From the NCBI RefSeq assembly GCF_000986785.1, contig NZ_LAYY01000032.1:1-45068 (forward strand): 45,068 nucleotides of DNA, read 5' to 3'. Positions 23,239 through 32,195 of the stretch are shown in pieces. How positions within the stretch are numbered: position 1 is the first letter of the stretch; the number at the start of each line of letters is the position of its first letter. The DNA is from Mesobacillus campisalis. GTDB lineage: Bacteria > Bacillota > Bacilli > Bacillales > Cytobacillaceae. The notes under the pieces were generated by a model that worked only from the letters and a program-made list of their open reading frames with translations, was not told the DNA's origin and did no database searches. A program made the position numbers and the translations under genes.

Positions 23239-25038
23239 TCATTTCTTATAGCCAAAGTGAGGAATGTTTGTCCATCGGTCTTTTAAATAACGGACAACCA
23301 TTTTCGGTTCCCTCGACCTGGTGAATACGCCTTTCTTATTCCCCTGGACGCGCATGATCCCGAATTTCGTTTGGAAGTCGGCAAAGTTCCATAATTGCTC
23401 GCCAACAAAGTTGGGGATTTCATCAAACACCTTGCTGTTCATGCGGTAGTAATCCTCCTGGTATTCCTCACTGAAAGGTTCCCCGTAAGCGCTATGGAAC
23501 CCGGCGACAGTATCCGCACCATACTCGGTATACATAATTGGTTTGTCGGGATACTTTTCCTGCCATTCAAGCAGCTCTTTACGGGTCTCCTTTTCTGCAG
23601 CCTCTAAATCCCCATTTTGCAAATACCAGCCATAATAGCGGTTTAAGGCGATGACATCCACCAGGTCGGAGGTTTTATCTTCTTTCGGCGTTGCCATCAG
23701 GATGTTGACAAGGGTGCAAGGACGATTTTGCGGATCAAGCTCGCGGGCCAGATTGAATAATGGCTCAAAATATTCGTACGCTCCTTCGATATGGGAAGCA
23801 GGCTCATTGGCAATCGACCACATCACAACACAGGCATGGTTTTTGTCGCGGTCAATCAATTCGGTAATCACCTGCTCGTGTGCTTCTTTTGTTTTAAGCT
23901 CGCTCCACGTGGCTGCCGCATTCTTCCCGCTTAAATCAAAGCCAAAGCCGTGGAATAACCCAACCGCCGGGGTTTCATCAATGACGACAATCCCCTCCCG
24001 GTCACATAGACGCATCATTTCTTCCGAATAAGGATAATGGGAAGTACGGAAGGAGTTGGCCCCCATGTCCTTCATTAAGTTAATATCAAGTACATTATAA
24101 GCTTCGTTCAGGCCGCGGCCTTGTACGAAAGTGTCTTCATGTTTGCCAAAACCTTTAAAATAGAAGTGTTGGCCGTTAATGAGGAATTTTCCGCTCTTTA
24201 CCTCTACCTTGCGGACACCGAATGCCTCTTCATATACATCAATGCTTTCTCCGCTCTTAATACCTTCCACCTTTGCTGTATAAAGATGCGCATTCAGAGG
24301 CTGCCACAGCTTGACGTTTTCAATTGGAATGTTCAAATCATTTCCAGAAGCTTGGGCCACTTGATTACCATCTTCATCCAAAATCGTAACGCGCACTTCA
24401 TCAAAAGTTCCTGCCGTTTTTACAGCGATTTTGACATCCGCCTTTTTAGATGCTAAATCCACCTCGGGAACAATCACGATATCCTCTATGTAATCGCGTG
24501 GAGTGGTATAAATTTTAACCGGGCGATGCAATCCTGCATAGTTAAAGAAATCAAAGTTTTCGTCGACTTTGCGGATTGTCCGGCCATTTTCATCCTTCTC
24601 TTCCGAATAGTTGCCAACTGGCAGTGTTGTATAATCCAGCAGATTGCTCAGACGTACGGTTAAACGGTTTGCTCCATCTGCTAAAAAGTCATTGATTTCA
24701 ACTTCAAACGGAGTAAAGCCGCCTTTATGATGAGTGATCTCCTTTCCGTTCAGGTACACCCATGCTTCATGAGTAGCAGAACCGAAGCGCAGTACCAATC
24801 GTTCGTTGCGCAAAGCTGTTGCAACTTTGAATTCTTTTTCATACCAAATATACCCGTTGTGCTCACGGATTTCTTTGGACAATGCCTGATCATTAAAGGA
24901 TGCAGGAACTGCTACAACTTCATTGGTTGGAAGTGGCTGTGACACTTCAATGTGTTCCACTTCTTTATCGATCATAAATTTCCAAATCCCGCTTAAGTCG
25001 ACAACGACGCGGCTTTCGGTTGCTATTGGATATAGCAT
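23239..25038 (-). CDS. uidA: beta-glucuronidase (glycoside hydrolase family 2)
   Basis: Releases D-glucuronate from beta-glucuronides. 599 residues, full length for the family: sugar-binding domain (about 10-180), immunoglobulin-like domain (about 182-275), TIM barrel (about 277-599). Catalytic acid/base Glu412 in [10 protein letters not shown] and nucleophile Glu505 in MYTEYGADT; the N-x-K element that recognises the glucuronate carboxylate is present in [12 protein letters not shown] 25038 follows AATGGAGGAGAAAACATC. No signal peptide. No glucuronide transporter or uidR-like regulator is adjacent, so uptake must be provided elsewhere, or the gene is a stray member of a hexuronate system. 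Confidence 0.92.
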   Translation of the reverse strand: MLYPIATESRVVVDLSGIWKFMIDKEVEHIEVSQPLPTNEVVAVPASFNDQALSKEIREHNGYIWYEKEFKVATALRNERLVLRFGSATHEAWVYLNGKEITHHKGGFTPFEVEINDFLADGANRLTVRLSNLLDYTTLPVGNYSEEKDENGRTIRKVDENFDFFNYAGLHRPVKIYTTPRDYIEDIVIVPEVDLASKKADVKIAVKTAGTFDEVRVTILDEDGNQVAQASGNDLNIPIENVKLWQPLNAHLYTAKVEGIKSGESIDVYEEAFGVRKVEVKSGKFLINGQHFYFKGFGKHEDTFVQGRGLNEAYNVLDINLMKDMGANSFRTSHYPYSEEMMRLCDREGIVVIDETPAVGLFHGFGFDLSGKNAAATWSELKTKEAHEQVITELIDRDKNHACVVMWSIANEPASHIEGAYEYFEPLFNLARELDPQNRPCTLVNILMATPKEDKTSDLVDVIALNRYYGWYLQNGDLEAAEKETRKELLEWQEKYPDKPIMYTEYGADTVAGFHSAYGEPFSEEYQEDYYRMNSKVFDEIPNFVGEQLWNFADFQTKFGIMRVQGNKKGVFTRSREPKMVVRYLKDRWTNIPHFGYKK

Positions 25039-25270
25039 GATGTTTTCTCCTCCATTCTGTTATGTAAAAGTCCTTCAATCAAAAGGGAAATTCTATCCAT
25101 TGACCCTCCCCTCTTGAGTTTCCCCATTCGCAGGCCAGATAATCGGAAACCACTCCGGTATTTACCTTTTGTCTGGCGAATTGTTTGTTGTGTTAACATA
25201 CTCTTCAAATAAGGGTATAATGGAGATTCATGGATTTTACAATATTGTATATATTTTCTTGGAGGCAGTC

Positions 25271-26644
25271 ATGAAACAGCATAAAATCTTCAGCTATCTT
25301 TATGTCTTTTATTCTTTGGTTTTTCTAATCTATTTGATTAATGTGTTTATCGGCAGTGAAATCTTAAATGGTTTATTGGGAATCCTCACGATCATCATGC
25401 TAGTAATCTCGTTTCCTGCAGCCTCTGGATTGTTCAAAATCCTTGGCAGTGCTTTCCTCGCGATTGGAGGTTATTTATTTTACACAACCGGACAATCCAT
25501 TCTGATTATTCCGCAGCTCCTGACATCCAACCTGTCGCTGCTGACCCTCTTGGCGATGCTGCCCTGGATGAACAGTGTTGTCCAAAGCGGCCGGTTTGAC
25601 CGCAGTTTGAACCAGCTTATAAAAGTGAATGTTTCCGACCTGGGGAAGCTGTATCCGCGCAGTTCGGTCACGACCCACACATTGGCAGCCTTTTTGAATC
25701 TGCCGGCTGCGACCATCTCACAGGATGTCTTAAAAACAAATTTGGCGCCTCTTGGCAAAAAACTGCAAAACTCTTTTATTTCCACGGCAACATTAAGAGG
25801 TTACTCATTGGCCTTATTATGGAGCCCTTTGGAAATCACGCTGGCTGTATCAATCGTTACTACCGGGGTTGACTATGTTTCATTATTGCCCTGGCTGCTA
25901 TTGATTGCCATAGTCTCTCTGGTGCTGGACTCTATGTGGGGCCGGTTCCATTATAAGAAATATGCATACGGAAACTCCGAAGTTAGCAGGACGCAAGCCA
26001 TAAATGTCAGGAACCTGACACGAAAAGTAATTCAGTTAGTGGTGTCCCTTGCCCTGTTTTTAACGCTTGTCGTCTTGCTGGGAAACATATTCAAGCTTAA
26101 TTTCACCCTGACCGTCACTCTGCTTATTTTGCCTTTTGCCTTTGTATGGTCCCTTCTAATGAAAAGAAGCCGAAGCTTTTGGACGATAGGCTGGAATACA
26201 TGGAAAACAAAGACAAATAACATGCAGAACTTTATTGTGCTGTTTATATCCCTATCCTTGTTTTCGCACACCTTGAATGATACATCGTTCCTGGATTTCA
26301 TCCAAAAGCCGCTTTCGCTCGTTTCGGATTATCCTTTCATTCTATTATTTTTGCTGCAGGCGAGCTTTGTGTTCTTTAGCATGTTTGGGGTGCATCCAAT
26401 TGCAACAGTGGGCATTTTGACCGGAATCATTACCCCTCTACTGGAAATCATGAACCCGGTCAGCATTGCGATTGTTCTGATCACGGGCTCTGTTGCTACT
26501 TTCACAGTCGGAACATATGGATTGCTCGTAACACTGACTTCCATTAGCCTGGAAGAGAGCCCTTACCGAATCACCTTAAAAAACATGCCGTTCGCTTTGT
26601 TTATCGGACTGGTTGGGACGCTTGTTGCCTATTTTCTTTTATAA
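25271..26644 (+). CDS. polytopic membrane protein of unknown function (ion-transporter-like)
   Basis: A 457-residue protein with about 11-12 hydrophobic helices and few charged loops. ATG 25271 directly follows TTCTTGGAGGCAGTC, which is preferred to a 34-codon longer frame. Points of interest: a conserved-looking loop NVSDLGKLYPRSSVTTHTLA then AFLNLPAATISQDVLK near residues 105-140, the helix-breaking SMFGVHPIATVGILTGIITP near residue 375, and VGTYGLLVTLTSISLEESPY near the end. The H-P-x-A-T-x-G-I-L-x-G segment recalls CitMHS/ArsB/NhaD-type ion transporters, but the resemblance is not decisive. Single gene, divergent from uidA. Function unknown. Confidence 0.75.
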   Translation: MKQHKIFSYLYVFYSLVFLIYLINVFIGSEILNGLLGILTIIMLVISFPAASGLFKILGSAFLAIGGYLFYTTGQSILIIPQLLTSNLSLLTLLAMLPWMNSVVQSGRFDRSLNQLIKVNVSDLGKLYPRSSVTTHTLAAFLNLPAATISQDVLKTNLAPLGKKLQNSFISTATLRGYSLALLWSPLEITLAVSIVTTGVDYVSLLPWLLLIAIVSLVLDSMWGRFHYKKYAYGNSEVSRTQAINVRNLTRKVIQLVVSLALFLTLVVLLGNIFKLNFTLTVTLLILPFAFVWSLLMKRSRSFWTIGWNTWKTKTNNMQNFIVLFISLSLFSHTLNDTSFLDFIQKPLSLVSDYPFILLFLLQASFVFFSMFGVHPIATVGILTGIITPLLEIMNPVSIAIVLITGSVATFTVGTYGLLVTLTSISLEESPYRITLKNMPFALFIGLVGTLVAYFLL

Positions 26645-26701
26645 GAGATTTTTTCCGGATAGGGCAGCCTTTAGTATGAAAAAAGCACTTTTCCCCGTAC
26701 C

Positions 26702-26747
26702 AAAAAAGCCCTTTTTTACACTCTAAAGTTGTAAACAGGGCTTTCCT
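26702..26747 (+). terminator. terminator, shared between convergent genes
   Basis: AAAGCCCTTTTTTAC pairs with GTAAACAGGGCTTT, followed by CCTTTC. It lies after the membrane protein gene and before the converging Gly-rich protein gene. Confidence 0.7.
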
Positions 26748-26807
26748 TTCATTTATATGAGTTTTATTTCCTATAAGATAACTGTTTTCTATCAAACACC
26801 AGATCTA

Positions 26808-27122
26808 TTAAAAATAATATGGGTAGCCATATCCAAATCCATAAGGATAAGGATAAGGATAAGGATAACCATATGGGTAGCCTAAAAGTGCACTTCCAAG
26901 GACACCGCCTAATACTCCTCCAAGGAATGGGGCTCCCCAGCCAAATCCGCCCCAACCCCATGGGCGGCCGAACCCGAATCCAAACGGACGGCCGAACCCA
27001 AATCCGAATGGACGCCCGAAGCCAAATCCAAATGGACGGCCAAACCCAAAGGGACGCCCGAAGATCCTTTCATCATTTTGATCAATCATTACATCCTGGC
27101 TCATTGGCATATTTGTATACAT
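26808..27122 (-). CDS. Gly/Phe/Pro/Tyr repeat protein, probable spore-surface protein
   Basis: A 104-residue low-complexity protein. After MYTNMPMSQDVMIDQNDERI comes a run of four G-R-P-F-G-F-G-F type repeats (residues 21-52), a W/G-rich turn, a hydrophobic glycine zipper GGVLGGVLGSALLG (about 69-82), and a C-terminal Y-P-Y-P-Y-G-F-G-Y-G tail. The 24-base DNA repeats are visible as GGACGGCC-AACCCAAATCC units. The ribosome site GAGGAGGAAGAAAC before ATG 27122 is strong. Aromatic Gly/Pro-rich small proteins in Bacillus are often coat or exosporium components; that is inference from composition. No family recognised. Confidence 0.72.
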   Translation of the reverse strand: MYTNMPMSQDVMIDQNDERIFGRPFGFGRPFGFGFGRPFGFGFGRPFGFGFGRPWGWGGFGWGAPFLGGVLGGVLGSALLGYPYGYPYPYPYPYGFGYGYPYYF

Positions 27123-27354
27123 GTTTCTTCCTCCTCATAATCAAATTCACTATCAGAATATGCGTTCACCTAATTTTGTCATGGGCAAACATCTAGTATT
27201 CGAAATGATTTTCATTTTTATGGAGTTGACAAGCTGCATATTGCATCAAGTGGATTTTTTATGGAAGGAAGAAAGAGTCCGGCAAATGTCCTGGACACAG
27301 ATAAAGCAGGTTCCATCCAGTGTAAGGTGCCCGAGAATACCTGCCTTAACAGGT

Positions 27355-27753
27355 TCAATAATATCGGATGTTTTGCCCCCGGTGGAAGGACTCCGTGTTT
27401 CCTCCCTGGGAGTGAGCGTACAATTCCTCCACCGGTTTTAGGATCATTTTATTTATATCCATTACTAATGTATTTAGGTGGAAATCGGCTTCCATCAATC
27501 CTGTAATTTTTTCATCCTGCTGGATGCGGGCTGTTAACTTTTGGAGGGTGTCTGCTTCTTGCTGGGTAACCTCCTGCCCCTGCATTTGCTTTTGGTACAA
27601 ATTCATTTGCATCTGGTTGAATGTTTTAAAGAGATTTTTTGATGAAGGATTGGCATTCACTTCTTCATACTGATTTAATAAATGGATAAATTCACTGCTG
27701 TTCCGAAGGGCATTTTCTAATTGATTGGCAATATTAAACAACTCTCTATTCAA
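27355..27753 (-). CDS. YlbF/YmcA-family protein
   Basis: A 132-residue helical protein of the YlbF family (Com_YlbF, DUF964). NRELFNIANQLENALRNSSE, then FIHLLNQYEEVNANPSSKNL, FKTFNQMQMNLYQKQMQGQE, and LVMDINKMILKPVEELYAHS show the alternating helices. Paralogs YlbF, YmcA and YaaT form the complex that steers RNase Y and affects competence, biofilm and sporulation; this one may be the YheA-like branch of unknown role. Start: TTG 27753 after GGAGGTTGTTCTT, not the 51-codon longer frame, which lacks a ribosome site. The space 27123-27354 downstream holds no gene I can support. Confidence 0.8.
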   Translation of the reverse strand: MNRELFNIANQLENALRNSSEFIHLLNQYEEVNANPSSKNLFKTFNQMQMNLYQKQMQGQEVTQQEADTLQKLTARIQQDEKITGLMEADFHLNTLVMDINKMILKPVEELYAHSQGGNTESFHRGQNIRYY

Positions 27754-28018
27754 AAGAACAACCTCCTTGGAATCAAACTGGGCATTCCATAGTATAAAAC
27801 AATGTATGTTCTTTCGTTTAAATGGTGCATCTGGGACGTCTCTGTCCAGGTCTTTTTCGGACAAATGCACAACTGATACTGTCTTTGAACACAATGAAAA
27901 TCGCAAACTATTTTGATCATTGCATCATTCCATTGTAAAAACATGTCACAAATTAGTTGTTTTACAATTTACCAAACTTGTGTATGATGGAAACAATAGA
28001 AAAGGAGGCGATTATCTC

Positions 28019-28348
28019 TTGAATAAGTTGATTCCATTCTTCTTGCTCTTCCTTCTGCCATCGCTTTTCTATTCTCAATCAGACCTCCATCGTTTTGGCG
28101 GAAAGATACATGCGTTTCAACAGGACGCTCCTCATTTATATGTTGACCATAGTGAATGGCTTTTGGGGGATGATCATAAACATCCTTCCTCACCCGGCAT
28201 TTTCTTCCCTGCTTTGCTCGTGTGCGTTATGATGGCTTTCATGGGTATGTTGTATTGCCTGATTCGTTTCAAGATAACATCGGCATTTCTCACCCCGATT
28301 CTTTATCAATCGAAATACGTGATTGTCTCCTCTGAAGTTAACGCGTAA
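28019..28348 (+). CDS. small membrane protein of unknown function
   Basis: A 109-residue protein starting at TTG 28019 after AAAGGAGGCGATTATCTC. Residues 1-19 (NKLIPFFLLFLLPSLFYS) form a signal or anchor helix; the middle is polar and His-rich (HRFGGKIHAFQQDAPHLYVD, HSEWLLGDDHKHPS); residues 61-83 (IFFPALLVCVMMAFMGMLYC) form a second helix; a short tail follows. The His-rich external loop between two helices could bind metal. The next small gene begins 33 bases later. I do not recognise the family. Confidence 0.6.
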   Translation: MNKLIPFFLLFLLPSLFYSQSDLHRFGGKIHAFQQDAPHLYVDHSEWLLGDDHKHPSSPGIFFPALLVCVMMAFMGMLYCLIRFKITSAFLTPILYQSKYVIVSSEVNA

Positions 28349-28380
28349 AACATTATGTTAACAAGAGGAGGAATAAAACA

Positions 28381-28500
28381 ATGTTGTTTCGATATATCAT
28401 GATTGGTTTTTTATCTTTGACTTCTTTGTCATTGTTTACGTACCAAGGACTTGAAATCTTCCAGGCTTTTATGGACCTTTTCAAAGGAAAAGAATTTTAG
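28381..28500 (+). CDS. 39-residue single-span membrane peptide
   Basis: Starts at ATG 28381 after AGAGGAGGAATAAAACA. Sequence is one hydrophobic helix (YIMIGFLSLTSLSLFTY) followed by an amphipathic QGLEIFQAFMDLFKGKEF tail. The strong ribosome site and the terminator right after the stop support a real gene; it is probably cotranscribed with 28019-28348. A decayed paralog of its last 12 codons and of its terminator appears at 43254-43370. Function unknown. Confidence 0.6.
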   Translation: MLFRYIMIGFLSLTSLSLFTYQGLEIFQAFMDLFKGKEF

Positions 28501-28510
28501 GTTTAAATAA

Positions 28511-28562
28511 TAAAAAGCCAGTGGGAAACGGCTGCACTAACCGTCCCTGCTGGCTTTTTTCT
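28511..28562 (+). terminator. terminator of the small membrane protein genes
   Basis: AAAAAGCCAG...CTGGCTTTTTT with an inner ACGG/CCGT pairing and a T run. The hairpin at 43321-43370 is a recognisable relative. Confidence 0.85.
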
Positions 28563-28606
28563 ATACAATAAAAAAAGCATAAGACATTAAATGTTCTTTT
28601 GATAAA

Positions 28607-28620
28607 AATACCTATATTAC
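28607..28620. promoter_or_regulatory. sequence shared with the island LysR box
   Basis: ATACCTATATTA (12 bases) is identical to the core of the box at 41141-41157 read on the other strand. It lies about 65 bases before the brnQ start. The outer T-N11-A bases are not kept, so this is weaker than the two boxes at 30190 and 41141. Confidence 0.3.
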
Positions 28621-28680
28621 TATAGTAAAATACTAAAAATAGTGCTAAAATAGACAAAATTTATCTGGGGGAACACAAGA

Positions 28681-30039
28681 ATGCAGCAAAAAATATCATT
28701 TTCTACCTATGCCATCGTTGGCACGATGCTTTTCGGAATGTTCTTTGGTGCGGGAAATTTAATTTTTCCGATTCAAATGGGACAGCTCGCTGGCACGAAT
28801 TTTTGGCCGGCATTAATTGGATTCCTTATAACGGCAATTGGGCTTCCATTTATCGGGATTCTTGCATTTGGTTTATCAGGGAGCAGTGGATTGCGCGATT
28901 TAGCAAGTCGTGTCCATCCGGTATTTGGAGTGGTCTTTGCAGTGGCACTTTACTTAACCATCGGGCCGTTTTTTGCCATTCCACGGACAGCAACGGTACC
29001 TTTCGTAGTCGGTTTTGAACCGTATATCAATCCAGTACATGGCAGTTTATTTCTAGGGCTATTTAGCTTTGTATTTTTTATGATTGTCTATTATTTCTCT
29101 TTAAACCCGGCAAAAATTATCGACTATATCGGGAAATATTTAACCCCTGCATTTTTAGTCTTTTTATTTATTCTTATTTTCATTGCCATCATCAAACCAA
29201 TGGGCCACTTCGGGAAGCCGGCTGGTGATTATAGCGATTTAGCCTTTATCACGGGCTTTAAAGAGGGCTATAACACCATGGATGCTCTGGCCTCACTCGC
29301 ATTCGGCATTGTGGTCATCCAGGCCATTAAGGGACAGGGCATCACCAATAAAAAAGAGATTGCAAAAGCCACTTTGAAATCAGGTGTTTTCGCCATGGCA
29401 CTGATGATGCTGATTTACGGACTAATTACTTATATGGGGGCATCGAGCGTATCTGCCATTGGCTCCTACGAAAATGGCGGTTTAATTTTTGCTGCAGTGG
29501 CTCAGCATTATTTTGGGTCATATGGCTCTATTTTATTAGCCATCATTATCGTACTGGCATGTTTAAAAACGAGCATTGGATTGATTACAGCTTGCAGCGA
29601 GTTTTTTCATCAGCTATTGCCAAAAGTAAGCTATAAATGGTTCGTTTTGATTCTATGTTTTATGTCATTTTGCATTGCCAACTTTGGTTTAAACAATATC
29701 ATTCAATTTGCAGTACCAGTATTAATGCTGCTGTATCCTTTAGCCATTGTTCTAATTTTATTGTCCCTGTGTTCCTCTCTATTCGGACATAAGCAGAGTG
29801 TTTACGCAGCGGCAACGTTCTTTACTTTTTGCGTAAGCTTCTTCGATGGCTACAGTTCGCTGGTCGGAAGTTTACCAGGCGCGGCTCTCCCATTGTTTGA
29901 ATTCATTAAATTGTTCTACATGGATCATTTACCACTTTACGAGATTGGGCTTGGCTGGATCTTACCTGCTCTGGCTGGTGTGGTTATAGGTTTTTTATGG
30001 CCAGCGAGCTCTGAGAAAACGGCTGTTCAATATCGCTAA
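28681..30039 (+). CDS. brnQ: branched-chain amino acid:cation symporter BrnQ (LIVCS family)
   Basis: Imports Leu, Ile and Val with Na+. 452 residues, about 12 helices, full family length. Seen: TMLFGMFFGAGNLIFPIQMG at the N-terminus (family signature), RTATVPFVVGFEPYIN, TMDALASLAFGIVVIQAIKG, and ACLKTSIGLITACSEFFHQL. ATG 28681 follows CTGGGGGAACACAAGA. Its last 651 bases are repeated, about 98-99% identical, at 42190-42845 in the same orientation; the two copies bracket the LysR/catabolic region. Own terminator at 30046-30071. Confidence 0.92.
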   Translation: MQQKISFSTYAIVGTMLFGMFFGAGNLIFPIQMGQLAGTNFWPALIGFLITAIGLPFIGILAFGLSGSSGLRDLASRVHPVFGVVFAVALYLTIGPFFAIPRTATVPFVVGFEPYINPVHGSLFLGLFSFVFFMIVYYFSLNPAKIIDYIGKYLTPAFLVFLFILIFIAIIKPMGHFGKPAGDYSDLAFITGFKEGYNTMDALASLAFGIVVIQAIKGQGITNKKEIAKATLKSGVFAMALMMLIYGLITYMGASSVSAIGSYENGGLIFAAVAQHYFGSYGSILLAIIIVLACLKTSIGLITACSEFFHQLLPKVSYKWFVLILCFMSFCIANFGLNNIIQFAVPVLMLLYPLAIVLILLSLCSSLFGHKQSVYAAATFFTFCVSFFDGYSSLVGSLPGAALPLFEFIKLFYMDHLPLYEIGLGWILPALAGVVIGFLWPASSEKTAVQYR

Positions 30040-30072
30040 TTGGGACCAGCTTAGAATAGCTTCTAAGCTGGC
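29389..30072 (+). repeat. direct repeat, left copy (3' half of brnQ)
   Basis: From AGGTGTTTTCGCCATGGC to the terminator stem, this segment matches 42190-42875. By eye there are about nine base differences and one missing G in the right copy within the coding part. Together the copies bound about 12.1 kb of unique DNA. Confidence 0.9.
30046..30071 (+). terminator. terminator of brnQ
   Basis: CCAGCTTAGAA-TAGC-TTCTAAGCTGG followed by CTACTTTATTTT. Confidence 0.8.
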
Positions 30073-30189
30073 TACTTTATTTTCCACAATTTATTATCTT
30101 CAATATTATAACCACGTTCAGTCATCTAACAAACTGTTTATAATTCTCGCTGACTAGTATCTAAAGGATTAATTACTCTGTATCCTTCT

Positions 30190-30206
30190 CTTTCAGTAGG
30201 TATAAG
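30190..30206. promoter_or_regulatory. LysR-type box upstream of the island lysR gene
   Basis: CTTTCAGTAGGTATAAG, a T-N11-A motif within a CTT...AAG dyad, matches 13 of 17 bases of the box at 41141-41157. Its centre is about 102 bases before the lysR start codon, a usual autoregulation distance for this family. Confidence 0.5.
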
Positions 30207-30299
30207 ACATAAATATAAAACAATCAGGATAAACACCAAAAGGATTTTTCCCTGTTATACAGAATATAAGTAAAAAGCTATACAAAAGGGGTGAAGTGA

Positions 30300-31235
30300 G
30301 TGCAAATTGAACAACTAGAATACATGGTAACCATTGCAGAACATCATTCGTTTTCTAAAGCTGGGAAAGCACTACATATTTCACAGTCTGCCATTAGTCA
30401 GTCCATTACTAAGCTAGAAAATGAATTGGGTGTAATTATTTTTGAGCGGTCCCATGCCGGGGTGAAGCCTACTGAAGCAGGGAAAAAGCTAATTGAATTA
30501 GCTTCGGAGGCAATAGATAAAATCAGGGAAATAAATGTCCAAGCTGAAAAATATAAAATTTTCCACAAGAACCAATTGAATATTGGCCTTGTCACAGGAT
30601 TACATTTACCGTTCCTCCCAAAAGTGCTCTCTCATTTACGCCAGGAGTTTCCAAACTATGAAATTATATTTATTGAAAAACCATCCAAAGAACTAGTTAG
30701 AGGAATTGAAAGGCAAGAAGTCGATATTGCCATTATAGCGATTTATGAAGAAACGATTAAAAATCCCAATATATCTTTCAAAAAGTGGTATAAAGGTCAA
30801 ATGTTTGTTTTAGTTCCAAGAGATTCACACTTAGCAAATCATGAGTATGTTACGCCGAAAGATTTAATAGAATATACCTTTGTTATGTTCAAGGGTGAGT
30901 TTATGGAATGGTTTTTCTCTAACTTTAGTGAGAAATACGGACCATTTAAATTATTATATCAATCTAAAAATAGCGAAAGTATTTCTGAAGCAGTCCGTAA
31001 TGGCCTGGCCATTGCCATTGAGATTCAAGATGAAGTATTAACCAACCCCTATATTCGAGCAGGTGAAATCATTGCAATTCCTCTAAAGGAGGAAATCTCT
31101 AAAAATAGTTTTGTTGGCTCTTGTCGGCTAATTAAGAAAAAGACTTCTTCTTTTGAACAAAAAGTAGTTGAATTATTAGAGAGAGAAATGAACTTATTTA
31201 TCAAAAAGGCTGACATTAAAAGTTTAATAAAATAA
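30300..31235 (+). CDS. LysR family transcriptional regulator of the island
   Basis: A 311-residue LTTR. Headpiece: MQIEQLEYMVTIAEHHSFSK, AGKALHISQSAISQSITKLE, NELGVIIFERSHAGVKPTEA. Effector domain: NQLNIGLVTGLHLPFLPKVL, VDIAIIAIYEE, and VRNGLAIAIEIQDEVL. The start is GTG 30300 after AAAGGGGTGAAGTGA. It converges on a nine-gene minus-strand operon, with a shared terminator between them. A box before this gene recurs before the operon's first gene (41141-41157), which makes it the probable activator of the operon with an aromatic or other carboxylate effector. Codon use is AT-rich, like the operon. Confidence 0.88.
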   Translation: MQIEQLEYMVTIAEHHSFSKAGKALHISQSAISQSITKLENELGVIIFERSHAGVKPTEAGKKLIELASEAIDKIREINVQAEKYKIFHKNQLNIGLVTGLHLPFLPKVLSHLRQEFPNYEIIFIEKPSKELVRGIERQEVDIAIIAIYEETIKNPNISFKKWYKGQMFVLVPRDSHLANHEYVTPKDLIEYTFVMFKGEFMEWFFSNFSEKYGPFKLLYQSKNSESISEAVRNGLAIAIEIQDEVLTNPYIRAGEIIAIPLKEEISKNSFVGSCRLIKKKTSSFEQKVVELLEREMNLFIKKADIKSLIK

Positions 31236-31280
31236 AAGATCTCAAAAGAGGAGTGCCCCTTTTCGTTTGAGATCTTTTTT
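31235..31280. terminator. bidirectional terminator between lysR and the catabolic operon
   Basis: AAAGATCTCAAA pairs with TTTGAGATCTTT around a 19-base loop; T run on the plus side and A/T run for the minus side. Confidence 0.85.
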
Positions 31281-31289
31281 TAATAAAGT

Positions 31290-32183
31290 TTATTTGGTCT
31301 TTGGGTCCAAGGCATCCCTTAACCCATCTCCAAACATGTTAAACCCTAACACGACAAGCATGATTGCAAATCCAGGGAATAATAATGTCCAAGGTGCAGT
31401 TGTAATAAATTGTCTGGAATCCGCTAGCATTTTCCCCCACTCAGGTTCACCTGGTTGAGCCCCTAATCCTAAGAACCCTAATGCTGCAGCTTCCAGAATA
31501 GCTGTTGCTACTCCCAATGTTCCTTGAACGATAATTGGTGTAATTGAATTTGGCAGAATATGCCCAAATATAAGCCTTCCATCTGACATCCCTGTGATTT
31601 TAGCGGCCATTATATACTCTTCTTCCTTTACGCTTAAAACACGGGAACGAATCAATCTACCATAGGTTGGGATGTTTATGATTGCTATGGCTATTAACGC
31701 ATTGAACAAACTTGGACCCAATATGGATACAATAGCAATTGCTAAAAGAATACTAGGGAATGCCAACATAATATCAAAGAAACGAGAAATGATCGTATCC
31801 ACCCATTTTCCATAATATCCTGCTAGTAAACCTAGAAAAGCACCAACAGCTATTGAACCAATTACTGAAAAAAATCCAATCCATAAGGATATTCTTGCCC
31901 CAAATATAATTCTAGTGAAAATATCCCGCCCTTGGTCATCGGTTCCAAACCAGTGTTCCGAATTTGGGGAAATTAAGGTTTTTTCTGGATTAAATCCATC
32001 ATATGGTTGATTGGTAATAATTGGGGATAAGAACCCTAATAGGACGAAAAAGAGCACAATACTTAATCCAATCATTGCAGCACGCTGCTTCTTAAGCCGC
32101 TTCCAGGACTCTAGCCATAAAGATTTTTTTTTAAACTTAACGGGATTTTCTTTTCTCGAAAACGGGTGTATAACTGTTTTCAA
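31290..32183 (-). CDS. ABC transporter permease (DppC/OppC family)
   Basis: Second permease of an Opp/Dpp-type importer. 297 residues: an N-terminal cytoplasmic stretch, helix about 37-57, the OppC_N region SPIITNQPYDGFNPEKTLIS then HWFGTDDQGRDIFTRIIFGA, five more helices, and the EAA loop YIMAAKITGMSDGRLIFGHI then LPNSITPIIVQG. It starts at TTG 32183 after GGAGGGAGGCAT. Last gene of the nine-gene operon, 12 bases after DppB. In this family the C permease pairs with the B permease to form the channel. The imported solute may be a peptide or, judging from the operon, an organic acid or conjugate. Confidence 0.9.
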   Translation of the reverse strand: MKTVIHPFSRKENPVKFKKKSLWLESWKRLKKQRAAMIGLSIVLFFVLLGFLSPIITNQPYDGFNPEKTLISPNSEHWFGTDDQGRDIFTRIIFGARISLWIGFFSVIGSIAVGAFLGLLAGYYGKWVDTIISRFFDIMLAFPSILLAIAIVSILGPSLFNALIAIAIINIPTYGRLIRSRVLSVKEEEYIMAAKITGMSDGRLIFGHILPNSITPIIVQGTLGVATAILEAAALGFLGLGAQPGEPEWGKMLADSRQFITTAPWTLLFPGFAIMLVVLGFNMFGDGLRDALDPKTK

Positions 32184-32195
32184 ATGCCTCCCTCC

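Noticed and set aside
26980-27060. CRISPR-like short regular repeats
   Set aside because: The repeats encode the G-R-P-F-G-F-G-F units of an intact protein; there are no unique spacers and no cas genes.
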